The notes under the pieces were generated by a model that searched no databases, had not been told where the DNA came from, and saw only the letters and a list, made by a program, of their open reading frames with translations. Below are positions 15,298-24,416 of a stretch of 32,551 bases of DNA, one piece after another. The position numbers were made by a program, and so were the translations under genes. Origin of the DNA: Nitrospirae bacterium GWB2_47_37 (GTDB taxonomy: Bacteria > Nitrospirota > Thermodesulfovibrionia > Thermodesulfovibrionales > Dissulfurispiraceae); assembly GCA_001803635.1 (NCBI GenBank), contig MHDU01000015.1:1-32551 (forward strand). The letters run 5' to 3'. Each line of letters starts with the position of its first letter. Positions within the stretch are counted from its first letter, which is position 1.

Positions 15298-18267
15298 ATG
15301 TTTCTACCGTATAATCTTTTCTTTATAGTTTTGTGCTATCTCCTGCTACTTTTCGCCGTGGCGTATTACGCGGAGCGAAAAGAGAAGGCGGGAAAGAGCA
15401 TCGTCAACAATCCCTACATTTATTCATTCTCGCTCGCGGTATACTGCACATCATGGACGTTTTACGGAAGCGTGGGAAAGGCGGCTACATCCGGGCTTTC
15501 CTTTCTTACCATATATCTCGGCCCCACTCTCATGGCCGCCATATGGCTTGTCGTTCTTAAAAAGATAGTAAGGCTCGCAAAAACAAACAGGATTACGACC
15601 ATATCCGATTTTATAGGCTCGAGATATGGCAAATCCCTGTTCCTTTCCAGTCTGGTCACAGTAGTGGCTGTAGTGGGAATAGCGCCGTATGTGGGGCTGC
15701 AGATAAAGGCGATCATAAGCACATTCGTCATTATATCGGGAGAAACTACCGGAAGCGCGGCAGCGGGTCTTTTCATCACATTCATCCTCGGCGTCTTCGC
15801 CATCATGTTCGGAGCGAGGAAGCTCGACTCTTCGGAAAGGCACGGCGGCCTCGTGTTTGCTATCGCATTTGAGTCCATAGTCAAACTGGTGGCCTTTATC
15901 GCGGTAGGTATTTTCGTGACATACAATCTCTTTAACGGGTTCGGAGACATATTCGACAGGATAAAAAACTCCGAACATTCGGTTCTTCTCTTTTTAGGCA
16001 CAGGCACTGGAACCGCCTATTTCGAATGGTTCGCCCTGCTCTTTCTATCCATGATGGCCATCATGTTCCTGCCGAGGCAGTTCCAGATGGCCGTTGTGGA
16101 AAATTACGACGAGGCTCATATAACAAAGGCGTCGTGGCTTTTCCCTTTATATCTCTTTCTTATAAACATCTTTGTGCTGCCCATAGCATTCGGCGGGCTT
16201 CTGCTGGGAGGCAGCGAAAAAATGGCGGACTACTTTGTCCTTACACTGCCGCTGAATCACGGAGAGCGTTATCTCTCGCTCCTTGCGTTTATCGGGGGTT
16301 TTTCCGCGGCGACCGGAATGGTCATAGTGGAATCATTGGCCCTAAGCACTATGGTAATGAACAGCATTATCATGCCTGCGTTAATAAATTTCCACGACGC
16401 CCCTAAATTCCCGTCTGCGGTGCTTAATATAAAACGGCTCGTGATATTAGGGGTAGTTTTTTTAGGCTATCTCTTCGCCACGTCAATAGGCGAATTTTAC
16501 AGCCTTGTGGATATGGGGCTTAAATCCTTTGAGGCCGTAACCCTTTTCGCGCCCGCGTTCCTTCTCGGGCTTTACTGGAAAAGGGGCACTAAGGCAGGCG
16601 CGATAGCAGGGCTTATGGCCGGATTCGGCATATGGTTTTACACTCTCATTATACCGGCCATGACCAAGGCCGGACTCATCGACAGTTCCGGCATAATAGG
16701 AATTCTGACAAATTCCGAGATGCTTAACCCTAACAGCCTCTTCGGCATTAAGGGCCTCGGCAAGTGGGGCCATTCCCTTTTCTGGAGCCTGTCCTTTAAC
16801 CTGATGTTCTATATAGGAGTCTCGGTATTTACGAGGCAGTCAAGGGAAGAGGAGATACAATCCCTCATATTCGTTGAATCGTACGAAAACGTCAGGGAGC
16901 TTACGTTAAGCAGCTCTTATAACGTAGGCGATATCGAAAATATCCTCGCGCAGTATTTGGGCAGGCAGGAGGCTCGCGACGCGATAGGTAATTTTTTATC
17001 CAAGAAAAACAAAAAACGGGACGAGCTTGCATCGAAAGAGCTTTCCGAACTGAGGAACGAGGCCGAAAAAATACTCGCCGGCGCCATCGGCTCTTCCATA
17101 GCCGCCATTATCTTTGAGGATAAACTCGTGCTGACGGAAAAGGAAAGGGGAGAGCTTTCCGAATCCATCAAGCATATAACCGCTAACCTCCGTCTTTCGA
17201 GGCAGGAGCTGGCCGACGCCAACAGGCAGCTTTCGTATCTGAAGGAATTCAGCGAGAACATCATCGAAAGCGCGCCGGTCGGCATCGCCACGATCGACGC
17301 CCAGTTAAAGGTCAAATACTGGAATAAGGGGATAGAGACCATCACCGGCATTAAAAAACCGGACGCGTTCAACAACTCGATAGTGCTCCTGCTGCCTTGG
17401 ATACCCGGCGACATATTATTGCAGAACGAGCAGAAAGAGCTGTCTTTCGAGACGCCCGAACACCGGACATTCAAAATAAATATCAGCCCGTTCAAGGATT
17501 CATCCGGAGATATGGGCGGCGGGTTTGTCTTTATCCTCGAAGATATAACCGAAAATAAAAAAATGGAGGAGCAGCTTCTCCAGGCATCGAAACTCGCCGG
17601 CATCGGCAAACTGACTGCGGGAATATCTCATGAGATCGGCAACCCTCTCGCGTCCATATCTTCTCTCGTGCAGGAACTGGATTCTATGGACATGAGATCA
17701 GCCGAAGGCATGGAGTTTACCGAAAAATCCCTCCAGACGATCAACAATCACATAGAGAGGATCGCGAGGATAGTACGGAGCCTCGGAGATTTCGCGAGAG
17801 TGTCGTCGGCCGAGAAAAAGGTATGCAACATAGCGGAAATACTCGACCGCACCGTCACGCTCGTGAAATACGATAAGCGATTCAAAAATATCAATCTCGT
17901 CACCGAGATAGAGGGCGCTCCCGAATTGTACGTAAACCCCGACCAGATACAGCAGGTCTTCATGAATTTTATGCTCAATGCCATAGACGCGATGCCGGAC
18001 GGCGGAGACCTCACGATATCGATGAAAAGAAAGGGAGAAAATGCGGAAATCGTTTTCAGCGATACGGGCGCGGGCATGGACGAATCCGTAATAGACAGGA
18101 TATTCGACCCCTTCTTTACCACAAAACCGCCGGGCAAAGGCACCGGGCTCGGCCTCAGCATTTGTTATGGTATAATCAGGGAGCACGAGGGGACGATCAC
18201 GGTAAAAAGCAAAAAGGGGGAGGGGACGACGTTTACTATAAGTTTCCCGCTGGAACACGATGGCTGA
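15298..18267 (+). CDS. Sodium/solute symporter-histidine kinase fusion (CbrA-like)
   Basis: This is a sensor kinase whose input domain is a whole SSS-family transporter. Residues 1 to about 510 form roughly 13 membrane helices with symporter-type sequence (for example YCTSWTFYGSVGKAA). A linker and coiled coil (about 530-655) and a PAS domain (about 655-755) follow. The HisKA domain carries the phospho-acceptor His778 in ISHEIGNPLASI. The ATPase domain shows the N box (MNFMLNAIDAM), G1 (DTGAGMD) and G2 (GKGTGLGLS). The length of 989 residues matches CbrA-like kinases that respond to carbon or nitrogen sources. The ATGGCTGA overlap couples it to the receiver gene that follows. The ligand is unknown. 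The downstream acetate-type genes suggest a carboxylate. Confidence 0.93.
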   Translation: MFLPYNLFFIVLCYLLLLFAVAYYAERKEKAGKSIVNNPYIYSFSLAVYCTSWTFYGSVGKAATSGLSFLTIYLGPTLMAAIWLVVLKKIVRLAKTNRITTISDFIGSRYGKSLFLSSLVTVVAVVGIAPYVGLQIKAIISTFVIISGETTGSAAAGLFITFILGVFAIMFGARKLDSSERHGGLVFAIAFESIVKLVAFIAVGIFVTYNLFNGFGDIFDRIKNSEHSVLLFLGTGTGTAYFEWFALLFLSMMAIMFLPRQFQMAVVENYDEAHITKASWLFPLYLFLINIFVLPIAFGGLLLGGSEKMADYFVLTLPLNHGERYLSLLAFIGGFSAATGMVIVESLALSTMVMNSIIMPALINFHDAPKFPSAVLNIKRLVILGVVFLGYLFATSIGEFYSLVDMGLKSFEAVTLFAPAFLLGLYWKRGTKAGAIAGLMAGFGIWFYTLIIPAMTKAGLIDSSGIIGILTNSEMLNPNSLFGIKGLGKWGHSLFWSLSFNLMFYIGVSVFTRQSREEEIQSLIFVESYENVRELTLSSSYNVGDIENILAQYLGRQEARDAIGNFLSKKNKKRDELASKELSELRNEAEKILAGAIGSSIAAIIFEDKLVLTEKERGELSESIKHITANLRLSRQELADANRQLSYLKEFSENIIESAPVGIATIDAQLKVKYWNKGIETITGIKKPDAFNNSIVLLLPWIPGDILLQNEQKELSFETPEHRTFKINISPFKDSSGDMGGGFVFILEDITENKKMEEQLLQASKLAGIGKLTAGISHEIGNPLASISSLVQELDSMDMRSAEGMEFTEKSLQTINNHIERIARIVRSLGDFARVSSAEKKVCNIAEILDRTVTLVKYDKRFKNINLVTEIEGAPELYVNPDQIQQVFMNFMLNAIDAMPDGGDLTISMKRKGENAEIVFSDTGAGMDESVIDRIFDPFFTTKPPGKGTGLGLSICYGIIREHEGTITVKSKKGEGTTFTISFPLEHDG

Positions 18268-18631
18268 GAAACTGCTCATAGTCGAAGACGAAGACACGCT
18301 CTGCGAATCACTTAAAAGGGTATTCACAAAAGAGGGATATGAGACGGACATAGCGGAGAGCGCGGAAGCCGCCTTCGAACTCCTCAAAGACAAAACCTAC
18401 GACCTCATAATAACCGACATAATCCTGCCCGGCATAAGCGGCATAGAGCTTTTATCGAGGTACAAAAAACAGAACCCCGATCAGAAGGTCGTGATCATGA
18501 CGGCGTATGCCTCGATGGAAACGGCGGTCGAAGCCCTTAAAGCAGGCGCGTGCGACTTTATCATCAAACCCATAATGCACGACGAAATGAAACGGATTGT
18601 AAAAAAGGCCCTCTCAAAGGGAAACGCCTGA
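18260..18631 (+). CDS. Single-domain response regulator (receiver only)
   Basis: This 123-residue CheY-like receiver has no output domain. The acidic pocket is VEDED near residues 8-12, the phospho-acceptor is Asp53 (LIITDIILPG) and the switch Lys is in IIKPIMHDE. It overlaps the kinase stop by eight bases, so it is probably the kinase's first partner. It is close in sequence to the receiver of the sigma-54 regulator at 20579, with IITDIILPGISGIELL against VITDIILPGINGIELL. That points to duplication of the receiver. A stand-alone copy may act as a phosphate sink, or may contact the DUF294 protein encoded next. Confidence 0.92.
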   Translation: MAEKLLIVEDEDTLCESLKRVFTKEGYETDIAESAEAAFELLKDKTYDLIITDIILPGISGIELLSRYKKQNPDQKVVIMTAYASMETAVEALKAGACDFIIKPIMHDEMKRIVKKALSKGNA

Positions 18632-18640
18632 TCACCCGCA

Positions 18641-20557
18641 ATGGCAAACGCCGGCAATATGATAATGGAAGAGGTCGTAGAGTTCCTCTCAAACACGCCC
18701 CCGTTTAATCGGCTCGACGCATCCCTTATAGGAGATATAGCATCCGGAGTTTTAATGGAATTCTATCCGAAAGGGCATGTAGTACTGATGCAGGGCGGCC
18801 CTGCTGCGGACTGCATGAGCATTGTAAAAAACGGCGGGATCAAGGTCTTTGTGAAGACCGGCGAGAATGAAGATATCATGGTCGATTACATCGGAGAGGG
18901 AGAATCCTTCGGCCTGTTGTCGGTCGTAAGCGGCGGCATGTCGCATGATACGGTTACGGCCGCCGAAGACACGGTATGTTATTCCATAAAAAGAGAGAGC
19001 GTCCTCAATCTAATGGAGACAAACGCGGCTTTCTCATCGTTCTATATGAAATCGTTCTTCAAGAAATTTATAGATATCGGTTATAAAGAGATCCATGACA
19101 GGAGCCTGCTTTACGGCGGCGGCGACAAGCTGCTGTTCACCAATACCCTGAACGACATAGCTTCGCGGAATATAATCACCGCGCCGCAGGACATATCCAT
19201 AAAAGAGGCTGCCGATAAAATGTCACGGCATAAAATAAGCTCTCTCGTACTCCTCGATCCGGACGGGTTCCCGGCCGGGGTGGTAACGGATAAAGATCTG
19301 AGGAACAAGGTAACGGCAAAAGGCAGGGATGTCGGCGAACCCGTAAGCAATATAATGAGCGTTACTCTGATAAAGTCGGAGGCGGGAGATTACTGCTTCG
19401 AGGCCCTCCTTAAAATGATACGGTACAATATCCACCATCTGCTGATAGTAAATAAAGGCAATATAAGCGGCATAATGACGGGCCATGACCTCATGATGAT
19501 GCAGGGCGCGTCCCCGCTTTCCGTTGCCCGCGAAATAGAAAACCAGAGCACGCCGGACGGGCTGATACCCGTATCGAAAAAGATAAACAAGATAATAACC
19601 GTGCTGATCAAGGAAGAGGCAAAGGCGAGCAACATTACGAGGATAATAACCGAGATAAACGACAGGCTTGTGAGAAAACTGCTGGAGATTACCGAAAAAA
19701 GGCTCGGCCCCCCGCCGGTTAACTATTGCTGGATAGTCTTCGGAAGCGAAGGAAGAAAGGAGCAGACATTCAGGTCCGATCAGGACAACGCGATTATTTA
19801 CGCTGACCCGGAAAAGGACGGAGACAAAGTCGAAAAATATTTCTCGGATTTCACTCTTTACATGAAAGAAGCCCTTGTGAAATGCGGGTTCCCGGCATGC
19901 CGGGCGGATTATATGGCGAGCAATCCCAAATGGCGCGGGCCTTTAAAGGCGTGGAAGGGCTATTTCTCAAAATGGATAAATACACCCACTCCGGAGGCTG
20001 TCCTGTCTTCCCTTATATTTTTCGACTTCAGGCCGGTGCACGGAGATTTTACGCTCGCCGAAAAACTTAGGGCGTATTTAGGTTCGGCGCTCAGGAACCA
20101 AAAAATGTTCCTCACGCATATGGCTGCGACGATCTTAAAAAACAGGCCGCCTATCGGCCTTTTCGGAAGATTCACGCCGGAAAAAAAGGGCGATCAAAAA
20201 GGCTCCGTTAATATAAAAATGAACGGCCTCGGCCCGATAATAGACGCGGCGCGGCTGTGCGCCCTCGATATAGGCATGTATAATACCTCTACCCTCGAAC
20301 GGTTGAATGACCTTAAGGACAGGCATTCGGCAGTCGCGGAATTCTGCGAAGAACTCGCGCAGTCGTTCGAATTCCTCATGAGCCTCAGGCTCAGGCATCA
20401 GTATAGACAAATGGAGTCCGGCATAGAGCCGGACAATTTTATAAACCCTGAAACATTGGGCTCTCTCGATCAAAAAATGTTGAAGGAACTGTTCAGGATT
20501 GTTTCAAGGGCGCAGGAATCGATCAAAAGGCAATACGCCGAAGGCATGGCGCACTAA
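18641..20557 (+). CDS. cNMP-binding/CBS/DUF294 nucleotidyltransferase-like protein, copy 1
   Basis: This soluble 638-residue multidomain regulator has, in order, a cyclic-nucleotide-binding-like domain (about residues 15-135), a CBS pair (about 165-290) and a GlnD-like DUF294 nucleotidyltransferase domain. The NT motif FGSEGRKEQ has Ser369 followed by Asp380 and Asp382 (DQDNA). A helical DUF294 C-terminal substrate-binding region follows (about 490-635). The catalytic residues look intact, so it could nucleotidylate a protein, but no target is known. The start may be ATG 18641 or ATG 18659 (MIMEEVVEFL). The latter matches the beginning of copy 2 at 22509. Neither has a clear ribosome-binding site. 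It lies between the receiver and the sigma-54 regulator. Confidence 0.9.
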   Translation: MANAGNMIMEEVVEFLSNTPPFNRLDASLIGDIASGVLMEFYPKGHVVLMQGGPAADCMSIVKNGGIKVFVKTGENEDIMVDYIGEGESFGLLSVVSGGMSHDTVTAAEDTVCYSIKRESVLNLMETNAAFSSFYMKSFFKKFIDIGYKEIHDRSLLYGGGDKLLFTNTLNDIASRNIITAPQDISIKEAADKMSRHKISSLVLLDPDGFPAGVVTDKDLRNKVTAKGRDVGEPVSNIMSVTLIKSEAGDYCFEALLKMIRYNIHHLLIVNKGNISGIMTGHDLMMMQGASPLSVAREIENQSTPDGLIPVSKKINKIITVLIKEEAKASNITRIITEINDRLVRKLLEITEKRLGPPPVNYCWIVFGSEGRKEQTFRSDQDNAIIYADPEKDGDKVEKYFSDFTLYMKEALVKCGFPACRADYMASNPKWRGPLKAWKGYFSKWINTPTPEAVLSSLIFFDFRPVHGDFTLAEKLRAYLGSALRNQKMFLTHMAATILKNRPPIGLFGRFTPEKKGDQKGSVNIKMNGLGPIIDAARLCALDIGMYNTSTLERLNDLKDRHSAVAEFCEELAQSFEFLMSLRLRHQYRQMESGIEPDNFINPETLGSLDQKMLKELFRIVSRAQESIKRQYAEGMAH

Positions 20558-20578
20558 AATTATTCGAATGGGAGAATA

Positions 20579-21925
20579 ATGGCCGAGCGGATACTTATAG
20601 TAGAAGACGAAGAGACATTGAGGACATCTCTGAAGAGGGTCCTCTCAAAGGAAAATTACGACGTTGCCGGCTCAGGCAGCGCCGAGGATGCCCTTGAAAT
20701 GCTCGGGAAAAGCGCCTACGATCTCGTGATAACGGACATCATCCTTCCGGGGATCAACGGCATCGAACTCCTCAGAAAAATACGGGAAAAATCGCACGAG
20801 CAGGTTGTGATAGTGATTACCGCTTACGGTTCCCTCGAAACCGCTGTCGAGGCCATCAGGGCAGGGGCTTACGATTATGTGGTTAAGCCCATTATTCACG
20901 AAGAGATAAAGCAGATAGTCAAAAACGCCCTCAAGCAACGGGCGCTCCAGATAGAAAATACGCTTTTAAAAAAACAGATAGAAAGGCACTACGACTTCGG
21001 CAGGATAATAGGGGAAAATTCCTCCATGCAGAAGATACTGGCCGAGGTTAAGAAGATAGCGGACGCGCGAAGCAACGTACTTCTGCTCGGAGAGACTGGG
21101 ACGGGAAAGGAACTCATCGCGCGCGCCGTGCATTTCAACAGCAACAGGGCGGATAAGCCCTTCATCCCGATAAATTGCAGCGCGATCCCGGAAAACCTCT
21201 TAGAGTCGGAGCTCTTCGGCCATGTGCGCGGCGCTTTTACCGGCGCGGTAACCTCGAAAAAAGGGCTTTTTGAAGAGGCGAACTACGGCACCGTATTCCT
21301 CGATGAGATAGGGGACCTGAGCATGGCCCTTCAATCAAAGCTCCTCAGGGCGCTGGAAGACCGTGAGATAAGGCCTGTGGGCGGAACTCAAAGCGTCAAG
21401 GTCGACCTTAGGTTCATAGCCGCTACCAACAAGGATATAGATATCTCTGTAAAAGAAGGCAGATTCAGGGAAGACCTTTTTTACCGAATAAACGTTATCG
21501 CCATAAAACTGCCGCCTCTGCGCGAGAGAAAGGGAGACATAAAACTTCTGATAAGGCACTTTATTCAGAAATACTCCAAAGAACTCGGCAAAACAGTAAG
21601 CGACATAGACGAAGCGGCGCTGAAATATCTCATTGCCTATCATTGGCCCGGCAATATCAGGGAACTCCAGAACATAATCGAAAGGGCGATACTGATATCC
21701 GAAGACGGCATTATCCGGGCCGAGCATTTGCCCGAAGGCATAAAGGCCGAGGAATCCTTCCCGTGCCGAACCCTCGCGGATAAGCTTTCCATAGAAGATT
21801 ATACCAAGGCGTTTATTCAGAAATACCAGCATGAATTCAACGAACAGCAGTTAGCCGACATGCTCGGCATTACCCGCAAGTCTCTCTGGGAAAAAAGAAA
21901 GAGATGGGGTATAAACAAAGGGTAA
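20579..21925 (+). CDS. NtrC-family sigma-54-dependent response regulator
   Basis: This 448-residue activator turns on sigma-54 promoters when phosphorylated. The receiver occupies residues 1-120 with phospho-acceptor Asp53. The AAA+ domain (about 140-375) shows Walker A GETGTGKE, the sigma-54-contacting GAFTGA loop, Walker B VFLDEIGDL and the RIN/REL segments (FYRINVIAIKLPPLRER). A FIS-type helix-turn-helix closes the protein (QQLADMLGITRKSLWEKRKR). GGGAG precedes ATG 20579 by a suitable distance. It is the presumed output of the symporter-kinase. The best sigma-54 promoter seen by eye lies about 540 bases downstream, before DUF294 copy 2. CbrB- or NtrC-like roles are possible. Confidence 0.94.
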   Translation: MAERILIVEDEETLRTSLKRVLSKENYDVAGSGSAEDALEMLGKSAYDLVITDIILPGINGIELLRKIREKSHEQVVIVITAYGSLETAVEAIRAGAYDYVVKPIIHEEIKQIVKNALKQRALQIENTLLKKQIERHYDFGRIIGENSSMQKILAEVKKIADARSNVLLLGETGTGKELIARAVHFNSNRADKPFIPINCSAIPENLLESELFGHVRGAFTGAVTSKKGLFEEANYGTVFLDEIGDLSMALQSKLLRALEDREIRPVGGTQSVKVDLRFIAATNKDIDISVKEGRFREDLFYRINVIAIKLPPLRERKGDIKLLIRHFIQKYSKELGKTVSDIDEAALKYLIAYHWPGNIRELQNIIERAILISEDGIIRAEHLPEGIKAEESFPCRTLADKLSIEDYTKAFIQKYQHEFNEQQLADMLGITRKSLWEKRKRWGINKG

Positions 21926-22037
21926 CAACAAACTCAGCGAGCGCCCTTCAGCCTATTGTCCCAAAAAGCCATTCAGAAAACTTATGCCATGGAACAGCCG
22001 GATTAGTTTGATGGAATTTGAGCGTAGAAAAATAATA

Positions 22038-22247
22038 TTATTCAACAATAATCTTATGGCCTTGAAATTCAACAATATCCCCTTTACGCACTTTATACCG
22101 CTTGCGCAGTTCCAGATTGCCGTTGACATTGACCCGGCCTTCGGCAATAAGAGCCTTTGCCGCGCCCCCGCTCTCGCATAGTCCCATGACTTTCAAAAGA
22201 TTATTCAACTCGATAAATTCTTTGCTTTGCAATTTAAATTTTTCCAT
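22038..22247 (-). CDS. Small S4-domain RNA-binding protein (YbcJ-like)
   Basis: This 69-residue minus-strand protein consists almost only of an S4 RNA-binding fold. The motif runs NNLLKVMGLCESGGAAKALI and then EGRVNVNGNLELRKRYKVRKGDIVEF, the alpha-L pattern typical of S4 and YbcJ proteins. Homologues bind structured RNA and are linked to ribosome or tRNA metabolism. Its role here is unknown. It stands alone between two plus-strand operons and faces the end of the sigma-54 regulator. The plus-strand ORF covering the same bases is a shadow. Its promoter would lie within the AT-rich 261-base gap shared with DUF294 copy 2. Confidence 0.85.
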   Translation of the reverse strand: MEKFKLQSKEFIELNNLLKVMGLCESGGAAKALIAEGRVNVNGNLELRKRYKVRKGDIVEFQGHKIIVE

Positions 22248-22353
22248 GCAGGATTATAGCAAATATTTATTTATAAAAAAATGGAATTGACGGATTCCCT
22301 TGAGGATCTCTCACCTCAAAACAAACTCATTAATATTTATGCCTATTTTAAGC

Positions 22354-22370
22354 TGCTACATTAAGTAGCA
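22354..22370. promoter_or_regulatory. Inverted repeat 1, candidate enhancer site
   Basis: TGCTACATTAAGTAGCA has perfect 6-bp arms around five bases. Its right arm continues into TAGCATTCA, which is repeated at site 2. It lies about 100 bases before the sigma-54 -24 element, a usual place for NtrC-type activator binding. Confidence 0.5.
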
Positions 22371-22405
22371 TTCATAGAATAATCATTACTTTTAGTTACA
22401 AAATT

Positions 22406-22422
22406 GTAGCCTATGCGGCTAT
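22406..22422. promoter_or_regulatory. Inverted repeat 2, candidate enhancer site
   Basis: GTAGCC and GGCTAT flank TATGC, with 5-bp perfect inner arms, and run into TAGCATTCA at 22422-22430. The centre is 52 bases from site 1, about five helical turns, so both sites would face the same side of the DNA. It lies about 50 bases before the -24 element. Confidence 0.45.
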
Positions 22423-22462
22423 AGCATTCACACAACTCATTGTTTTAAAAATTATTTTCAGG

Positions 22463-22480
22463 CTGGTATTTTATTTGCTT
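22463..22480 (+). promoter_or_regulatory. Sigma-54 (-24/-12) promoter
   Basis: TGGTATT-TTAT-TTGCT has the invariant GG (22465-22466) and GC (22477-22478) exactly ten bases apart and a full TTGCT -12 box. The transcription start would be near 22490. GGGGAG at 22494-22499 then serves as ribosome-binding site for the ATG at 22509. The preceding gene block encodes a matching NtrC-type activator. Confidence 0.7.
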
Positions 22481-22508
22481 CTTATTTCTTCCCGGGGAGA
22501 TATAGCTC

Positions 22509-24416
22509 ATGATTTTAGAAGACGTAATAGAGTTTTTAAAGAAGGCTCCGCCGTTTCAGTTTCTCGACGAATCCGTCCTGAAAACTGTGGCAAACAGCAT
22601 ATCCATGGAGTTTTATCCCAAAGACACCCTGATTCTAAAGCAAGACGGCCCTCCGAGCGAAAGCCTCAGGATAATAAAAAAAGGCGGCGTAAAGGTTTAT
22701 ATGCAGTCCGGCAGCGACGACGAGGTTGTAATAGATTACAGGGGCGAAGGCGAGAACTTCGGCTTTCTGTCAATCGTCGGGAAGGATAAGGTAAGGTCGA
22801 ATGTAAAGGCCGTAGAAGATACCATATGTTATCTGGTGGACAAGGATACGGTTTTAAGGCTGCTCAATTCCAACCCTGTATTTACGGAATATTTCCTGAA
22901 ATCGCATCTCGATAAATACATAGACAAGACTTACAGGGAAATGCACGGCAAGAGCCTTTTTTACGGCGGCAGCGACCGGCTTCTTTTCACGACTCAGGTA
23001 GGCGACATAGCGGCAAAGGCGGTTATCACGACAACGGACAACACATCTATTCAGGAAGCCGCGCAGATAATGTCAAAGCACAAGATCAGTTCGCTGATCG
23101 TGACCGACGGCAAAGACCTGCCGGTAGGCATCGTGACCGACAGGGACTTAAGGGAAAAAGTCGTTGCAAAGGGCAGGGATGTGGACGAGCCTGTTAAGAA
23201 TATAATGAGCATACCTCTCATGCGGGTAGATTCGAAGGACTACTGCTTCGAGGCCGTATTGAAGATGATAAAGCATAATATCCACCATATCCTTGTAATC
23301 AAGGACGGGAAACTTCAGGGCGTTATAACCAACCACGACCTCATGCTGCTTCAGGGAACATCGCCCCTGTCGTTTTCAAAAGATATCGAGAACCAGCAGA
23401 CAATAGAAGGGCTCATACCCGTATCGAAAAGGATAAACAGCGTCGTGAGCCTGCTGCTGAAGGAAGGCGCGAAGGCAGGCAATATAGCGAAGATCATCAG
23501 CGAACTGAACGACAGGCTTGTAAAAAAAATACTCGCAATCGCGGAGAAAAAATTCGGGGCGTCTCCGGTTCCTTACTGTTATATAGTTTTCGGGAGCGAG
23601 GGCAGGAAGGAGCAGACATTCAAGACGGATCAGGATAATGCCCTTATCTACGCGGATATTACTTCTAAAGAGATAGAAGCGGAGGCGAATAAATATTTTC
23701 ATGAATTCACGCTCTTTGTAAGGGAAAGTCTTTTAAAATGCGGTTTTCCTTTATGCCAGGCAGATTACATGGCGAGCAACCCGCAGTGGCGCAGGCCGCT
23801 TTCGGAATGGAAGAAATACTTTTCACGCTGGATCTCGACACCGACTCCGGAGGCGGTTCTCAAGTCGCTTATCTTCTTCGACTTCCGTCCTTTATACGGC
23901 GAATTCGGCCTCGCGGAAAACCTGAGGGATTATCTTATAAAGACATTAAAAGGCCAGAACGTATTTTTGGCCCGCATGGCGAGCGCGATAACAAAAAACA
24001 GGCCGCCCCTCGGCTTTCTAAAGACCTTCATAGTCGAAAAGAGCGGGGAGCACAAGAACGAACTGAATCTGAAGTTCAGGGGCATAGGTCCTCTGGTGGA
24101 TATAGTAAGGCTCTTTGCCCTTGAGTCAGGCGTATCCGAGACATCCACCATCGAAAGGATAAAGGCGCTGAAAGAAAAACATCCGGTCATAAAAGAGGTC
24201 GGAGACGAGCTTGAGCAGGCATTCGAGTTCATAACCCTTCTAAGGATCCATCACCAGATAGAGCGGATAGAGGCATCCGCAGAGCCGGACAACTTTATAA
24301 ATCCGGGAACCCTGAGCAACCTCGAAAAGAAATCGCTGAAGGAATCCTTTCAGGTCATATCGACGGCGCAGGATATCATTATAGAACAATACAAGCCGGG
24401 GATGGTGGGAAGCTGA
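22509..24416 (+). CDS. cNMP-binding/CBS/DUF294 nucleotidyltransferase-like protein, copy 2
   Basis: This is a 635-residue paralogue of the protein at 18641 with the same domain order: a cNMP-binding-like domain (about residues 10-130), a CBS pair (about 160-285), a DUF294 nucleotidyltransferase domain and a helical C-terminal region. The NT motif FGSEGRKEQTF has Ser363, then Asp374 and Asp376, all conserved. The two copies align over their whole length, with roughly half the residues identical by eye in the N-terminus and higher similarity around the NT motif. Unlike copy 1, this one has its own sigma-54 promoter and leads the transporter operon. Its TGA overlaps the ATG of the exonuclease. 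Protein nucleotidylation is a possibility, not shown. Confidence 0.91.
   Translation: MILEDVIEFLKKAPPFQFLDESVLKTVANSISMEFYPKDTLILKQDGPPSESLRIIKKGGVKVYMQSGSDDEVVIDYRGEGENFGFLSIVGKDKVRSNVKAVEDTICYLVDKDTVLRLLNSNPVFTEYFLKSHLDKYIDKTYREMHGKSLFYGGSDRLLFTTQVGDIAAKAVITTTDNTSIQEAAQIMSKHKISSLIVTDGKDLPVGIVTDRDLREKVVAKGRDVDEPVKNIMSIPLMRVDSKDYCFEAVLKMIKHNIHHILVIKDGKLQGVITNHDLMLLQGTSPLSFSKDIENQQTIEGLIPVSKRINSVVSLLLKEGAKAGNIAKIISELNDRLVKKILAIAEKKFGASPVPYCYIVFGSEGRKEQTFKTDQDNALIYADITSKEIEAEANKYFHEFTLFVRESLLKCGFPLCQADYMASNPQWRRPLSEWKKYFSRWISTPTPEAVLKSLIFFDFRPLYGEFGLAENLRDYLIKTLKGQNVFLARMASAITKNRPPLGFLKTFIVEKSGEHKNELNLKFRGIGPLVDIVRLFALESGVSETSTIERIKALKEKHPVIKEVGDELEQAFEFITLLRIHHQIERIEASAEPDNFINPGTLSNLEKKSLKESFQVISTAQDIIIEQYKPGMVGS

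Noticed and set aside
17698-18393. Minus-strand ORF of 231 codons
   Set aside because: Antisense to the kinase core and receiver, whose motifs are complete. No domain is recognisable in the ORF.
21984-22181. Plus-strand ORF opposite the S4 gene
   Set aside because: The minus strand gives a full S4 domain. The plus-strand product has no family resemblance.
22248-22508. AT-rich gap as an origin or a CRISPR leader
   Set aside because: There are no DnaA-box clusters or repeated spacers. The sigma-54 promoter and two inverted repeats explain the structure.
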